DNA of 64,000 nt, taken from assembly GCF_025370255.1 (NCBI RefSeq), contig NZ_JAMTCD010000008.1:1-64000 (forward strand), given 5' to 3'. A program made the position numbers and the translations under genes. The notes under the pieces are model-generated. The model did no database searches, was not told the origin of the DNA, and worked only from the letters and a program-made list of their open reading frames with translations. The stretch comes from Shewanella holmiensis. GTDB taxonomy: Bacteria; Pseudomonadota; Gammaproteobacteria; Enterobacterales; Shewanellaceae. Below are positions 18,700-28,878 of the stretch, piece after piece (positions within the stretch are counted from its first letter, which is position 1; each line of letters begins with the position of its first letter).

Positions 18700-20898
18700 G
18701 TGGCTTTGACAACAAAGGACTTAATGGCGATGAATACACCCAAAAATGGACCTCAACCAATAGGGACTGCCAGCATAATCAGCTTGGCTGCTGGCAAAGC
18801 TTATCCGCTTGGTTCAACGATGACTCAGCATGGTGTCAATTTCTCATTATTTTCTGCCAATGCCACTAAGGTGGTGTTATGTGTGTTCGACCCTGAAACG
18901 CATGTCGAAGTAGCGCAATATATATTAACGCATAAAACCCATCATATCTGGCATGGTGAATTAGTGGGGGCACAGGCGGGATTAGTTTATGGATATCGAG
19001 TATTTGGCCCTTATCAGCCTGAATTAGGCCATAGATTCAATCATCATAAACTGGCCATGGATCCCTATTCCAAACAACTGGTGGGTGATCTGAAATATGA
19101 TAATGCTATCTATGCCTATGATATTGATGATGTAAACGCTGATTTGTCATTTTGCACCAAAGACAATGCACCCTATGTACCAAAATCTGTGGTAGTGGAT
19201 ACTCAAGCTATTGCCAAGATAAAGATTGCACCGATAAAGCGCGAGCTTAACCACAGCATTGTATATGAAACCCATGTGAAAGGTTTTACTCAATTACATC
19301 CTGAATTGCGTGAGCAAAGCCGCGGTAAATTTGCAGGGCTAGGCAGTGTTGAGGTGATTGATTACCTCAGCCAACTCGGGGTAACAGCAATAGAATTACT
19401 GCCCGTTCATGCTTTTGTTGATGAACCTTTCTTGATAGAGAAAAAGCTGACCAATTACTGGGGCTACAACACGGTAGGATTTTTTGCTCCCCATCCGCAC
19501 TATCTCAGCTCAGATGATATTAGTGAGTTTCGTCAAATGGTATCAAGTCTGCATCAGGCAGGTATCGAAGTGATCTTAGATGTGGTTTATAACCATACCG
19601 CTGAGGGCAATCATCTTGGCCCAAGTTATCACTTCAGAAGTATCGACAATGCCAGCTATTACCGGCTGATGCCTAATGACGCCCGATTTTACATTAATGA
19701 TACGGGTTGCGGTAACACCCTCAATATAAATCATCCACAAGTGCTGATGTTGGTAATGGACTCATTACGTTATTGGGTAGAAGTGATGGGGGTAGATGGT
19801 TTTAGATTTGATCTGGCCAGTTGCTTGGGCCGTGAACACTATGGCTTTGATCCCGGTAGCGGATTTTTTGATGCCCTGATGCAAGACCCTGTGTTGTGTC
19901 AGGTGAAATTAATTGCTGAGCCTTGGGATATTGGTCCTGGTGGTTACCAATTAGGCAATTACCCCGTGGTGTTTAGTGAGTGGAATGATCGATATAGAGA
20001 CACTATGCGTCGATTTTGGCGTGGTGACGATGCCATGTTATCAGAGTTTGCTAAACGATTTCATGGTTCCAGCGACGTATTTGAACATAATGGCCGTGGC
20101 CCTTCTGCCAGTATTAACTTCATTACCAGCCATGATGGCTACTCCTTACATGATTTAGTGACATATCAAGCTAAACATAATGAAGTTAATGGCGAAGAGA
20201 ATCGCGATGGACATCAAGAAAACTTCAGTTGCCATTATGGCGTTGAAGGTGAAACCGATAATGAAGCGATAAACACGGTTAGATTAAGACAAAAACGAAA
20301 TTTTCTGGCGACGTTATTATTGTCCCATGGCGTACCTATGCTGTTGGCGGGTGATGAAGCAGGGCATAGCCAGCAGGGTAACAATAATGCGTATTGCCAA
20401 GATACTCCAGAGAATTGGTTTAACTGGCAAAAAATTGATTGGGATCTAGTTGATTTTACCCGCCAGCTTATCAAGCTACGCAAACAATTTCCGTTGTTAT
20501 GTCATAAGCAATTTATCCACCAACCTCAAGCATTATTTGATAACGGCATAGCTTGGTTCAATAAGTTAGGCGAGCCGATGACCAAAGTCTTGTGGGGTGA
20601 ATACCACTGCAAAACCTTAAGTGTGATTGTCACTGGTAACTTACTTGAGAACGACATCGGTGCAGTGCCAGAAAATACTCAGGCCTTATTACTGCTATTC
20701 AATGCCGATGATACTCAGCACACATTCAGTTTGCCTAAGTTAACGCATTTTCAAGCATGGGCGTGCCTTTTGCACACACAAGACAATACAGATGGACAAT
20801 CGAATGTGATTAACCCAGATGGTCAATACCGTTTACAGTCCCGCAGTTTAATGATTTTTCATTGCAATTTTCAAGGAGTTGAACATGACAGTCACTAA
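18700..20898 (+). CDS. glgX: Glycogen debranching enzyme (isoamylase type)
   Basis: GlgX hydrolyses alpha-1,6 branches of phosphorylase-limited glycogen. The product is about 732 residues. A CBM48 domain (GVNFSLFSANATKVVLCVFD) precedes the GH13 core with GVDGFRFDLASCLGRE (nucleophile), LIAEPWDIGPGGY (acid/base) and FITSHDGYSLHDLV (third Asp), then NEVNGEENRDG. The start is GTG 18700, with AAAGG 7 nt upstream; ATG 18724 with AAGGA at 5 nt is an alternative. Its 3' end overlaps the glgP start by 14 nt, so translation of the two is probably coupled. Confidence 0.95.
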   Translation: MALTTKDLMAMNTPKNGPQPIGTASIISLAAGKAYPLGSTMTQHGVNFSLFSANATKVVLCVFDPETHVEVAQYILTHKTHHIWHGELVGAQAGLVYGYRVFGPYQPELGHRFNHHKLAMDPYSKQLVGDLKYDNAIYAYDIDDVNADLSFCTKDNAPYVPKSVVVDTQAIAKIKIAPIKRELNHSIVYETHVKGFTQLHPELREQSRGKFAGLGSVEVIDYLSQLGVTAIELLPVHAFVDEPFLIEKKLTNYWGYNTVGFFAPHPHYLSSDDISEFRQMVSSLHQAGIEVILDVVYNHTAEGNHLGPSYHFRSIDNASYYRLMPNDARFYINDTGCGNTLNINHPQVLMLVMDSLRYWVEVMGVDGFRFDLASCLGREHYGFDPGSGFFDALMQDPVLCQVKLIAEPWDIGPGGYQLGNYPVVFSEWNDRYRDTMRRFWRGDDAMLSEFAKRFHGSSDVFEHNGRGPSASINFITSHDGYSLHDLVTYQAKHNEVNGEENRDGHQENFSCHYGVEGETDNEAINTVRLRQKRNFLATLLLSHGVPMLLAGDEAGHSQQGNNNAYCQDTPENWFNWQKIDWDLVDFTRQLIKLRKQFPLLCHKQFIHQPQALFDNGIAWFNKLGEPMTKVLWGEYHCKTLSVIVTGNLLENDIGAVPENTQALLLLFNADDTQHTFSLPKLTHFQAWACLLHTQDNTDGQSNVINPDGQYRLQSRSLMIFHCNFQGVEHDSH

Positions 20899-23395
20899 AA
20901 GTGCTCGTTCAAAGAAGCCCGTTAAACCAACACCACAACAAAGTGAGCATGTTCATACCACTAAGGTTCCCTGTGAGCCCTGCGACACCTTATCAGCAGG
21001 TGTTGCACGCCAAATTCGCTATGGATTGTGTCATAACGAGCAGGCAAATTCGGCAATATTTGATGCCTTAGCATTTGGGGTTAAAGAGCAAATGCTAGAC
21101 CAATGGAGAAATACGCGCCTTAAAGATAATCAATTTGAACAAAAACAAGTGGCTTACTTGTCGTTAGAGTTTTTAATGGGCCGCGCCTTAGGCAATGCGT
21201 TATTGAATTTAGACTTAACTCAAGACACTAAAGCGCTGCTAACTGAATATGCGGTGGATTTAGAAACAATTGAAGAATGTGAACATGATGCTGGTTTAGG
21301 TAATGGCGGCTTAGGACGTTTAGCGGCGTGTTTCCTTGATAGTTGTGCCAGCTTAGATTTAGCGGTTACGGGTTATGGTATTCGATATCAATATGGCATG
21401 TTTGCCCAGAAAATTGTCAATGGCTACCAGGTAGAAAAGCCCGATCGCTGGCTTCGTCAGGGGAATCCCTGGGAAGTAAGAATGCCGCACCGTATAGTTT
21501 CGGTACCATTTTTTGGCCATTGCACCAGTTATCAAGACAAAGCGGGTTACACTCAACATGTTTGGCAGGATTGTCAGCATGTATTAGCCGTGCCCTATGA
21601 TATGCCCGTTCCTGGATACCGTAATGGGCGCATCAATACATTGCGGTTATGGAAAGCAGAGGCCAATGATGACTTTGATCTCGCCGAGTTTAATGACGGT
21701 GATTATGCTGAAGCGGTAGCAGATAAAAACCTTGCTGAACAAATTACCATGGTGCTGTACCCCAACGATGCCAGCGAGAATGGCAAAGAATTGCGCTTAC
21801 GTCAGCAATACTTTTTAAGCTCGGCAAGCTTACAAGATTTACTTACACGCTATGTGGCAGTTTATGGTGATAATTTTAGCCAGTTTAGCGCTAAGAATGC
21901 GATTCAACTTAATGATACGCATCCCAGTATTGCGGTGCCGGAATTGATGCGCTTGCTAATGGATGTTTATGGTTTAGGTTGGGATAACGCTTGGCAAATT
22001 ACCTCCCAATGTATGGCTTATACCAATCACACATTATTGCCAGAGGCGCTTGAGCGTTGGCCAGTATCGTTAATGCAGCATATGTTGCCGCGCATCATGC
22101 AGATTATATATGAAATTAACGCCCGATTTCTGGAGCAAGTAGCCCATAAATGGCCTGGTGATAGTAATAAGTTAGCTGCAATGTCAATTATTGAAGAGGG
22201 CCAAAAGCAGCAGGTGAGAATGGCCTATCTGGCTATTGTTGGGAGTTTTTCGGTCAATGGCGTGGCAGGGTTGCATACTCAACTACTCAAAGCTGGACTC
22301 TTTAATCATTTCTACCAGTTATGGCCACATAAGTTTAATAATCGTACTAATGGGGTCACCCCAAGACGCTGGCTAGTCAATTGCAATCAGCGGTTAACTG
22401 AACTGATAACCCGTCATTTAGGTAACGAGTGGATCCATGATTTATCGCACTTAACCGCGTTGAATGCTTTTACTGCTGATAAAGCCTTTGTAAAAAAATG
22501 GGCCGAAGTAAAACAAGCTAATAAGCAAGTGCTAGCGGATTTTGTGTTCGAACAAAGTGGCGTTCGTTTTGAGCCGAATATGATGTTTGATGTGCAAGTT
22601 AAACGCATTCATGAATACAAACGTCAATTGCTGAATGTGATGCACGTTATTCATTTATATCAACGTATTCTCAATGGTGATACCGCAAACATGGCTCCTC
22701 GCTGTGTATTAATCGGCGGCAAAGCCGCGCCTGGTTACGCCATGGCGAAACAAATCATCAAATTAATCAACAATGTTGCACACATGGTCAATAACGATCC
22801 GTTAGTCACGCCTTATCTTCGTTTGGCTTTTTTACCCAATTACAACGTCAGCGCGATGGAAAAAATCTGTCCTGGTACCGATTTATCTGAACAAATTTCA
22901 ACAGCGGGGAAAGAAGCCTCTGGCACTGGCAACATGAAATTCATGATGAACGGTGCTCTCACAATAGGGACGTTAGATGGTGCCAACGTAGAAATGATTG
23001 AAGAAGTGGGTAAAGAGCATTTCTTCTTATTCGGTTTAACCACCGCAGAAGTTCAGCAATTAAAAGCTTCGTACAACCCACAAACCTACATCGACAAATC
23101 ACCTGCATTACAAGGGGTGTTGAATATGCTGCGCGGGGGACATTTTAACCTCGTTGAGCCCGGTATTTTCGACAACATCATTGATGCGATTTGTGATCCA
23201 AACGACCAGTGGATGCTTGCTGCAGACTTTGATGATTATTGTCGCGCCCAGGCAGAGGTATCCGCGCTTTATGCCAAACCAACCCAATGGCAGAAAACCA
23301 GTATTCGTAATACTGCGGCAAGTGGTCGATTTTCAAGTGATAAGACAATTGAAGGGTATCAACAACATATCTGGCTTAAGGAGTCGTTCGTTTAA
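20885..23395 (+). CDS. glgP: Glycogen phosphorylase
   Basis: GlgP releases glucose-1-phosphate from the ends of glycogen using PLP. The 836-residue product has the PLP-lysine signature in KEASGTGNMKFMMNGALTIG (about residues 680-700) and the conserved LEFLMGRALGNALLNL and GLGNGGLGRLAACFLDS segments. ATG 20885 has AAGGAG 7 nt upstream, inside glgX; a TTG 6 nt earlier is in frame but not needed. The first 35 or so residues (Lys/Pro/Gln-rich) are extra compared with most bacterial phosphorylases. It is followed after 100 nt by glgC. Confidence 0.95.
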   Translation: MTVTKSARSKKPVKPTPQQSEHVHTTKVPCEPCDTLSAGVARQIRYGLCHNEQANSAIFDALAFGVKEQMLDQWRNTRLKDNQFEQKQVAYLSLEFLMGRALGNALLNLDLTQDTKALLTEYAVDLETIEECEHDAGLGNGGLGRLAACFLDSCASLDLAVTGYGIRYQYGMFAQKIVNGYQVEKPDRWLRQGNPWEVRMPHRIVSVPFFGHCTSYQDKAGYTQHVWQDCQHVLAVPYDMPVPGYRNGRINTLRLWKAEANDDFDLAEFNDGDYAEAVADKNLAEQITMVLYPNDASENGKELRLRQQYFLSSASLQDLLTRYVAVYGDNFSQFSAKNAIQLNDTHPSIAVPELMRLLMDVYGLGWDNAWQITSQCMAYTNHTLLPEALERWPVSLMQHMLPRIMQIIYEINARFLEQVAHKWPGDSNKLAAMSIIEEGQKQQVRMAYLAIVGSFSVNGVAGLHTQLLKAGLFNHFYQLWPHKFNNRTNGVTPRRWLVNCNQRLTELITRHLGNEWIHDLSHLTALNAFTADKAFVKKWAEVKQANKQVLADFVFEQSGVRFEPNMMFDVQVKRIHEYKRQLLNVMHVIHLYQRILNGDTANMAPRCVLIGGKAAPGYAMAKQIIKLINNVAHMVNNDPLVTPYLRLAFLPNYNVSAMEKICPGTDLSEQISTAGKEASGTGNMKFMMNGALTIGTLDGANVEMIEEVGKEHFFLFGLTTAEVQQLKASYNPQTYIDKSPALQGVLNMLRGGHFNLVEPGIFDNIIDAICDPNDQWMLAADFDDYCRAQAEVSALYAKPTQWQKTSIRNTAASGRFSSDKTIEGYQQHIWLKESFV

Positions 23396-23495
23396 GCAAC
23401 AACCAGTAAAACTAATGATGGCCAGCAAGATGGACATTGCATAACACAGGGACGTAATAACCCGATTTAACCATGATTTTCACGGAGTGAGTAGT

Positions 23496-24761
23496 ATGAA
23501 TAAAAGTGTTCGTTATATTAGTAATTTAACGCGTGATACTTATGCGATCATTTTAGCTGGTGGCCGGGGATCTCGTTTACATGAGTTAACCGATTGGCGT
23601 GCAAAACCTGCGTTATATTTTGGCGGTAAATTTAGGATTATTGATTTTCCGTTGTCGAATTGTATTAACTCAGGTATTAGACGAGTGGGAGTGGTGACGC
23701 AATACAAATCGCACTCATTGATCCGTCATGTCACCCGAGGCTGGGGTCATTTTAAAAAGGAATTAGGCGAATCGGTTGAGATATTACCCGCGTCACAACA
23801 AACTTCGGGTAACTGGTATGAAGGTACTGCCGATGCGGTTTTTCAAAATATTGACATTATTCGCCATGAAATACCAAAGTACGTGATGATCTTATCGGGC
23901 GATCATGTTTATCGAATGGACTATGCGGGTTTATTAGCTGAACATTCTGAATCTAATGCGGATATGACAGTGTGCTGTTTAGAAGTGCCTTTAGAAGAAG
24001 CGGCAGGTGCTTTTGGGGTGATGGAGGTTGATGAAAATAATCGTATTATTGGATTTGAAGAAAAACCTCTGCATCCCAAACCTATTCCAGGCAAACCTGA
24101 CAAATGTTTAGCCTCTATGGGTAACTATGTATTCAACACTAAGTTCTTATTCGACCAATTAAAAAAAGATGCTGTTAGTGAAGGTTCAGAACGTGATTTT
24201 GGCAAAGACATTATCCCTAAAATCATTAAAGAACATAATGTTTATGCGTTCCCATTTGTGAGTGCAATTGAAGATGAACCCGCATACTGGCGTGATGTAG
24301 GGACGTTGGATTCATTTTTTCAAGCCAACATGGAGCTATTATCGCCAACGCCGGCATTGAATCTTTATGATGCTAAGTGGCCTATCTGGACCTATCAGGA
24401 ACAATTACCACCGGCGAAATTTGTGTTTGATGATGAAGACCGTCGCGGCATGGCGGTTGATTCGATTGTATCGGGTGGCTGTATTATTTCAGGCGCCAAG
24501 GTTAAACGCAGTGTGTTATTTGATGAAGTGCGCATTTGTTCATATTCCTTAGTGAAGGATTCGGTGTTGTTACCAGATGTCGTGGTGCTAAAAAACTGCA
24601 AAATCAAAAATGCGATACTGGATCGCGGCTGTATCATTCCTGAGGGTATGGAGATTGGTTACAACCATGAACATGATAAAGCTCGAGGTTTCAGGGTGTC
24701 AGAAAAGGGCATTACCTTAGTGACCCGTAAAATGCTTGGCCTTGCTGTTGGCTACGAATAA
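23496..24761 (+). CDS. glgC: Glucose-1-phosphate adenylyltransferase (ADP-glucose pyrophosphorylase)
   Basis: GlgC makes ADP-glucose from glucose-1-phosphate and ATP, the committed and normally allosteric step of glycogen synthesis. The 421-residue product has the nucleotidyltransferase signature [16 protein letters not shown], the catalytic region [11 protein letters not shown] and the substrate segment GFEEKP. A left-handed beta-helix forms the C-terminus ([20 protein letters not shown]). ATG 23496 has GGAG 8 nt upstream; GTG 23487 is also in frame. It precedes glgA by 9 nt. The glucose-1-phosphate may come from Pgm (35284-36927). Confidence 0.95.
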   Translation: MNKSVRYISNLTRDTYAIILAGGRGSRLHELTDWRAKPALYFGGKFRIIDFPLSNCINSGIRRVGVVTQYKSHSLIRHVTRGWGHFKKELGESVEILPASQQTSGNWYEGTADAVFQNIDIIRHEIPKYVMILSGDHVYRMDYAGLLAEHSESNADMTVCCLEVPLEEAAGAFGVMEVDENNRIIGFEEKPLHPKPIPGKPDKCLASMGNYVFNTKFLFDQLKKDAVSEGSERDFGKDIIPKIIKEHNVYAFPFVSAIEDEPAYWRDVGTLDSFFQANMELLSPTPALNLYDAKWPIWTYQEQLPPAKFVFDDEDRRGMAVDSIVSGGCIISGAKVKRSVLFDEVRICSYSLVKDSVLLPDVVVLKNCKIKNAILDRGCIIPEGMEIGYNHEHDKARGFRVSEKGITLVTRKMLGLAVGYE

Positions 24762-24770
24762 GGATTGTTG

Positions 24771-26450
24771 ATGAAAAAAGTGTTACTTGTTGCCGCAGAA
24801 AATGATGCACTGATTAACGCCAAAGTCGGGGGGATGGGGGATGTTATTCGCGATCTTCCCGTGGCATTAAATACTTGTGCAGTTTCTGCTGATGTGGCCA
24901 TGCCAGAATACGGTTTTTTAAAAGACTATTACGCAGCAACAAAGACGGCAGAAGTCGTAGTCTCCTATGGAAATAGTACTGAGTCGGTCATTATTTATAA
25001 AATGTTACGGCCTGAAACAAAACACGTTGTAGTTGATGCTGATCAATTGAACGCTGATAGTAATACAACGGCAAATCAGCAACAAAATTGGGTGTATTTG
25101 TTTGCGCACCCATTGTTCAATCAAGTTGATGGCAGTATATACACTCAGGGAAGCGCAGATAGGCCTTTTGCCGATGATGCCAATAAATTCGCCTTGTTCA
25201 GTTTAGCGGTTGCGCAGGCTTTATTAGAACGCAAACTGGGTGATTATCAGGTGATGCACTTACACGACTGGCATAGTGCGATGATAGCCATGTTAAGGGC
25301 GGTGGTGACAGAGTTTGCCCCGTTAAAAACCATAAAGTGTGTTTTTACGATCCACAATCTTGCCTTACAGGGCATTAGGCCCTTTTCTGGGGAGAAATCG
25401 TCTTTCTGCCATTGGTTTGCACGATGGTTTTCGGTTGATTCGCTTCATCAAAATCAATGGTTATCAAAAGCCATACTGGATCCGCGTTACAGTAGCTGCG
25501 TTAACCCCATGCGCATGGGCATAGTATTGAGTGATACGGTACATGTAGTGTCGCCCACCTATGCCAAAGAAATATTACAACAATCAGAACCACAAAAAGG
25601 TTTTGTTGGCGGAGAGGGCTTAGAGCAAGACTTGCAACACAAAGCGGATCAACATCAGCTGGTGGGGATTATCAATGGCTGCAGTTACGCTGAGAATAGC
25701 CATGCTAATGACAAAGCCATTCAGGTAAAACAAAGACTGTCTTTGCTCAATAAAGCCCAAGATGCCTTGATTAAGTGGCAGGCACATAAGGCCTCTGTCA
25801 GTAGTGCTGATTTTATTGCCAGTCAAAGGTTGCAGCAAAACTTAATAAAATTGTCAGCGGCACGTAAAACGGCCAATGCCAGTTTACTGATCACCTCCGT
25901 TGGACGCTTAACCTCGCAAAAAGTGATGTTGTTTTTGCAAAAATTGACCAATGGTAAATCGGCATTATCACAAATACTGAGTGATTTGTATTCGCATAAT
26001 CCAGAAGCCATGATGATCATTTTGGGCAGTGGCGATGAGTTCTTATCGAATCAAATTAAAACTATTGCAGCTCAACATACTAATTGCCTTTTCTTAAATG
26101 GTTATGATGAAGCCCTGTCAGATGACTTATATCAGCAAGGTGACTTGTTTTTAATGCCCAGCAGTTTTGAGCCCTGCGGAATAAGCCAAATGTTGGCAAT
26201 GAAGCACGGACAGCCCTGTTTAGTTCATGCTGTGGGGGGCTTAAAGGATACTGTGTTACATCAGCAAAATGGCTGGGTATTTGATGGTATTGATGCTGCA
26301 GAGCAAGCGAAGCACTTTGTTGAGCAGTTTAAGGTTTGTCTTGAATGTGATACTGAGACCTTGGCTAATATTAAGCTTGCTGCATCTCAAGCGCGTTTCG
26401 ATTGGACTAATGTAGCACTAAGCTACAATGAGCAACTGTACAGTGAATAG
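24771..26450 (+). CDS. glgA: Glycogen synthase (ADP-glucose dependent)
   Basis: GlgA transfers glucose from ADP-glucose to the growing glycogen chain (GT5). The 559-residue length exceeds that of E. coli (477). The N-terminal ADP-glucose loop reads KVGGMGDVIRDLP, where most GlgAs read K.GGLADV..LP. HLHDWHSAMIAML and the C-terminal SSFEPCGISQMLAMKHG plus AVGGLKDTV are the expected GT-B catalytic segments. ATG 24771 has AAGGA 6 nt upstream; two in-frame TTG codons lie just before. It is the last gene of the cluster and is followed by a strong terminator. The loop variant and longer chain suggest a divergent GlgA branch. Confidence 0.93.
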   Translation: MKKVLLVAAENDALINAKVGGMGDVIRDLPVALNTCAVSADVAMPEYGFLKDYYAATKTAEVVVSYGNSTESVIIYKMLRPETKHVVVDADQLNADSNTTANQQQNWVYLFAHPLFNQVDGSIYTQGSADRPFADDANKFALFSLAVAQALLERKLGDYQVMHLHDWHSAMIAMLRAVVTEFAPLKTIKCVFTIHNLALQGIRPFSGEKSSFCHWFARWFSVDSLHQNQWLSKAILDPRYSSCVNPMRMGIVLSDTVHVVSPTYAKEILQQSEPQKGFVGGEGLEQDLQHKADQHQLVGIINGCSYAENSHANDKAIQVKQRLSLLNKAQDALIKWQAHKASVSSADFIASQRLQQNLIKLSAARKTANASLLITSVGRLTSQKVMLFLQKLTNGKSALSQILSDLYSHNPEAMMIILGSGDEFLSNQIKTIAAQHTNCLFLNGYDEALSDDLYQQGDLFLMPSSFEPCGISQMLAMKHGQPCLVHAVGGLKDTVLHQQNGWVFDGIDAAEQAKHFVEQFKVCLECDTETLANIKLAASQARFDWTNVALSYNEQLYSE

Positions 26451-26474
26451 GCAGTATTGTTTTGATCAAAATGC

Positions 26475-26511
26475 AAAAAAAGGCCATTTACCCTAAGTAA
26501 ATGGCCTTTTC
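26475..26511. terminator. Terminator of the glycogen cluster
   Basis: A perfect 11-bp stem, AGGCCATTTAC (26481-26491) and GTAAATGGCCT (26497-26507), loop CCTAA, with A-run and T-run on either side. It lies 30 nt after the glgA stop and could also serve the convergent gene at 26590. Confidence 0.9.
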
Positions 26512-26589
26512 GCTATCCAAATTCATGAGATTATTTTGTTTGAAGCCTAATTAGTCAGAAAGTGCTAATCAGTTACGCTACATTGATTG

Positions 26590-28002
26590 TTAACCACGAT
26601 AGCCAAATAATTTGTGTTTGATAATCTCATCAACAACACTGTCAGGTAACGCTTGCTGCCATTCATCCGAGCCGCGAGCAAGCTGCTTAAGGATTTCACG
26701 AGAATAAATACTGAATAGTTCAATATTGCTGGTTTCAATGCCTTTAATGAAATCGTTTTCGACAAGATGGCGATACAAGTAGCGTAGGTTTGAAGGTACA
26801 GTCACATTAGATAAGTCGTTTAATACACCTTTATCATCAAGTTCTGGGTAGACAAACAAACGGGTATTATCAGGGAATAGTTTACCAAAACCTTCCAAAA
26901 TACCGCCCTCAAGACCGCGATAAAACTCAACATCAAAAATTTGCTTAATGTTGATCATCCCGACAACGATACCAATTTGGTGATTGGTGAATTGACGGAA
27001 ATAGGCGCGTAATGAAAAGTAACGGGTATAATCCGACACTAACACGTTATAACCGAGCAAATTCAGTAAGCGGACTCGCTCAAGAATGTCTTTTTCAGAC
27101 ATGTTGGCATCATGTCCTTGTAAATCATTTAAGGAGATTTCTGCGATTAAAATAGTGTTATCAACATCAACACCTTCTAATTCAGAAAACGCCTTTTGAC
27201 CTTGCTCTATCATATCAACATTTAACTTGGTGACAGGTTTAAATGATCCACGAATGGTAAGGACGTTTTTCTTGTACAGCATTTCTGCCGGTACACCAAT
27301 TGTGCCATCGGGTTTAAACATCACCGCGCGGGTTTTCCAACTGCGAATTAAATGAATGTTTTTAGCTTTATTATCGATATCTTCAAAATAGGGCCCCTGA
27401 AACTCAATCGAGTCAATCTCAATACGATTGGCTTTCATGTTATCGGTTAGCGAATCGATTAATTTTTTAGGATCTTCAAAATAATAATAGCTGCCATAAA
27501 TTAAATTCACACCAAGAATTCCCAGTGCATGCTGCTGTGCTTCTGCATTATCATCAAACATGCGGACATGAACCACAATATTTGAAGGCTCTGCACCTGG
27601 ATACATTTGTACTCTAACGCCACACCAAGCATGACATTCATTGTCACGATTAAAGCTTTTAGCGGCAACAGTGGCAGCATAACTAAAGTATCGTGATGAG
27701 CGAGAGCGTACATCGGCAACTCGTTCTACCACTAAGTCATATTCTTGCTCCATCATGGCAAGTACACGGCCTTTACTCACATAACGGCCATTTTGTTGTA
27801 CGCCATAAATTGCATCGGAAAACTTCATGTCATAAGCTGACATAGTTTTAGCAATCGTCCCAGCGGCGGCACCTGCTACGAAAAAATTACGCGCCACTTC
27901 CTGGCCTGCACCAATTTCTACAATCGTGCCGTATTTTTTGTCGTCCAAATTAAGTCTAAGGGCTTTTTCTTTGGTACTGCGAGAGCTCACTAGCTTGTCC
28001 AT
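26590..28002 (-). CDS. Conserved protein of unknown function, about 470 residues
   Basis: A 470-residue soluble-looking protein with no signal peptide or membrane segment. It starts at ATG 28002 with GGAAG upstream. Segments that look conserved include TIVEIGAGQEVARNFFVAGA (about residues 26-45), NLIYGSYYYFEDP, RSWKTRAVMFKPDGT and YRGLEGGILEGFGKLF. Proteins of this type exist in related marine gammaproteobacteria. I have some memory of them carrying a nicotinate-nucleotide adenylyltransferase label, but I see no (H/T)xGH nucleotidyltransferase motif and do not endorse that name. It is transcribed alone, convergent with the glycogen cluster. Confidence 0.8.
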   Translation of the reverse strand: MDKLVSSRSTKEKALRLNLDDKKYGTIVEIGAGQEVARNFFVAGAAAGTIAKTMSAYDMKFSDAIYGVQQNGRYVSKGRVLAMMEQEYDLVVERVADVRSRSSRYFSYAATVAAKSFNRDNECHAWCGVRVQMYPGAEPSNIVVHVRMFDDNAEAQQHALGILGVNLIYGSYYYFEDPKKLIDSLTDNMKANRIEIDSIEFQGPYFEDIDNKAKNIHLIRSWKTRAVMFKPDGTIGVPAEMLYKKNVLTIRGSFKPVTKLNVDMIEQGQKAFSELEGVDVDNTILIAEISLNDLQGHDANMSEKDILERVRLLNLLGYNVLVSDYTRYFSLRAYFRQFTNHQIGIVVGMINIKQIFDVEFYRGLEGGILEGFGKLFPDNTRLFVYPELDDKGVLNDLSNVTVPSNLRYLYRHLVENDFIKGIETSNIELFSIYSREILKQLARGSDEWQQALPDSVVDEIIKHKLFGYRG

Positions 28003-28172
28003 ATTACTTCCGATCTGAATTATAAATTAGCTGGCTAATCATAGTGTAAATAACAAGTTTTTTAAATGCCTTGAATACGTGTTCACTAAATTAAACCAAG
28101 ATAAAAACAATATACTGCAATTGTAATCGGTGTTTCTACTAAGGAGTTAAAAGGGTGAGTACGGATTGCTTA

Positions 28173-28775
28173 TTAATACTTCACTTCACTTAATTTATCT
28201 AAGGTTGTCGTACAGCTATCGAGGAAAATATCGATAAAGCATTTTACTTCCGGCATGCTTGCTTCAAGTTCTGCCAATTTGCGATCTAGATTTTGTTTTA
28301 CATGTTCAAATTCATTGTTATTAAATCTGAGCTCATTTTTAGTTTTGACGTAGGCTTGTAAGATATCAGCCGCTTTTACAATGGCTTTATATTCAGGATC
28401 AACCTCAGCTTGCACAATCAATGGCTCCATTGCTGCGCGTAAATCTTCTGGTAGGGTGGCTAGGCATTCTTTTTCAGCTAAATCTTCTAGTTGCTTAAAT
28501 GCTTTGGTGAATTCTGGATTATGGTATTTAGTATTTGAGTTGATGTCCTGTAATTTGGTTTCTGATACTTCATGGTAAAGTGCTAAAGTCGCAGCTTTTT
28601 CAGGATTTAGTGTGCCACCAAAGCGTGTGTTTTTAATTACTACCAATAAATGCGCAATAACGGCAACTTGATGACAATGCTCTGAAACATTTTCTTCTTG
28701 AAAACAGTGCATTAATGCCCATCTCTTTAACAATGGCAAACGAGTTATCCATGCCATAAAGGTACTTTGTTTCAT
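28173..28775 (-). CDS. yfbR: 5'-deoxynucleotidase, YfbR family
   Basis: YfbR is an HD-domain phosphohydrolase that removes phosphate from deoxynucleoside 5'-monophosphates. The 200-residue product aligns with E. coli YfbR (199): MKQSTFMAW, ENVSEHCHQVAVIAH (first His), GGTLNPEKAATLALYHEVSE and VKAADILQAYVK (last Asp). The defining HD dyad of the family, HD in E. coli (YHDASE), reads HE here, so the Asp is Glu. The carboxylate is kept but the side chain is longer; the effect on metal binding is unknown. ATG 28775 has AAGGA 6 nt upstream. It is downstream of alaA and separated from it by a terminator. Confidence 0.9.
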   Translation of the reverse strand: MKQSTFMAWITRLPLLKRWALMHCFQEENVSEHCHQVAVIAHLLVVIKNTRFGGTLNPEKAATLALYHEVSETKLQDINSNTKYHNPEFTKAFKQLEDLAEKECLATLPEDLRAAMEPLIVQAEVDPEYKAIVKAADILQAYVKTKNELRFNNNEFEHVKQNLDRKLAELEASMPEVKCFIDIFLDSCTTTLDKLSEVKY

Positions 28776-28825
28776 TGTTTTCCTTATCAATTATTACTTT
28801 AGGATAAGTTATCATACCTGATGAA

Positions 28826-28858
28826 ACCAAAATGGGCTGAATCAATCAGCCCATTTTT
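28826..28858. terminator. Terminator between alaA and yfbR
   Basis: A perfect 10-bp stem, AATGGGCTGA (28831-28840) and TCAGCCCATT (28846-28855), loop ATCAA. On the minus strand it is followed by TTTTGG. It ends the alaA transcript. Confidence 0.85.
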
Positions 28859-28878
28859 GATATATGGATGAAAACTGT

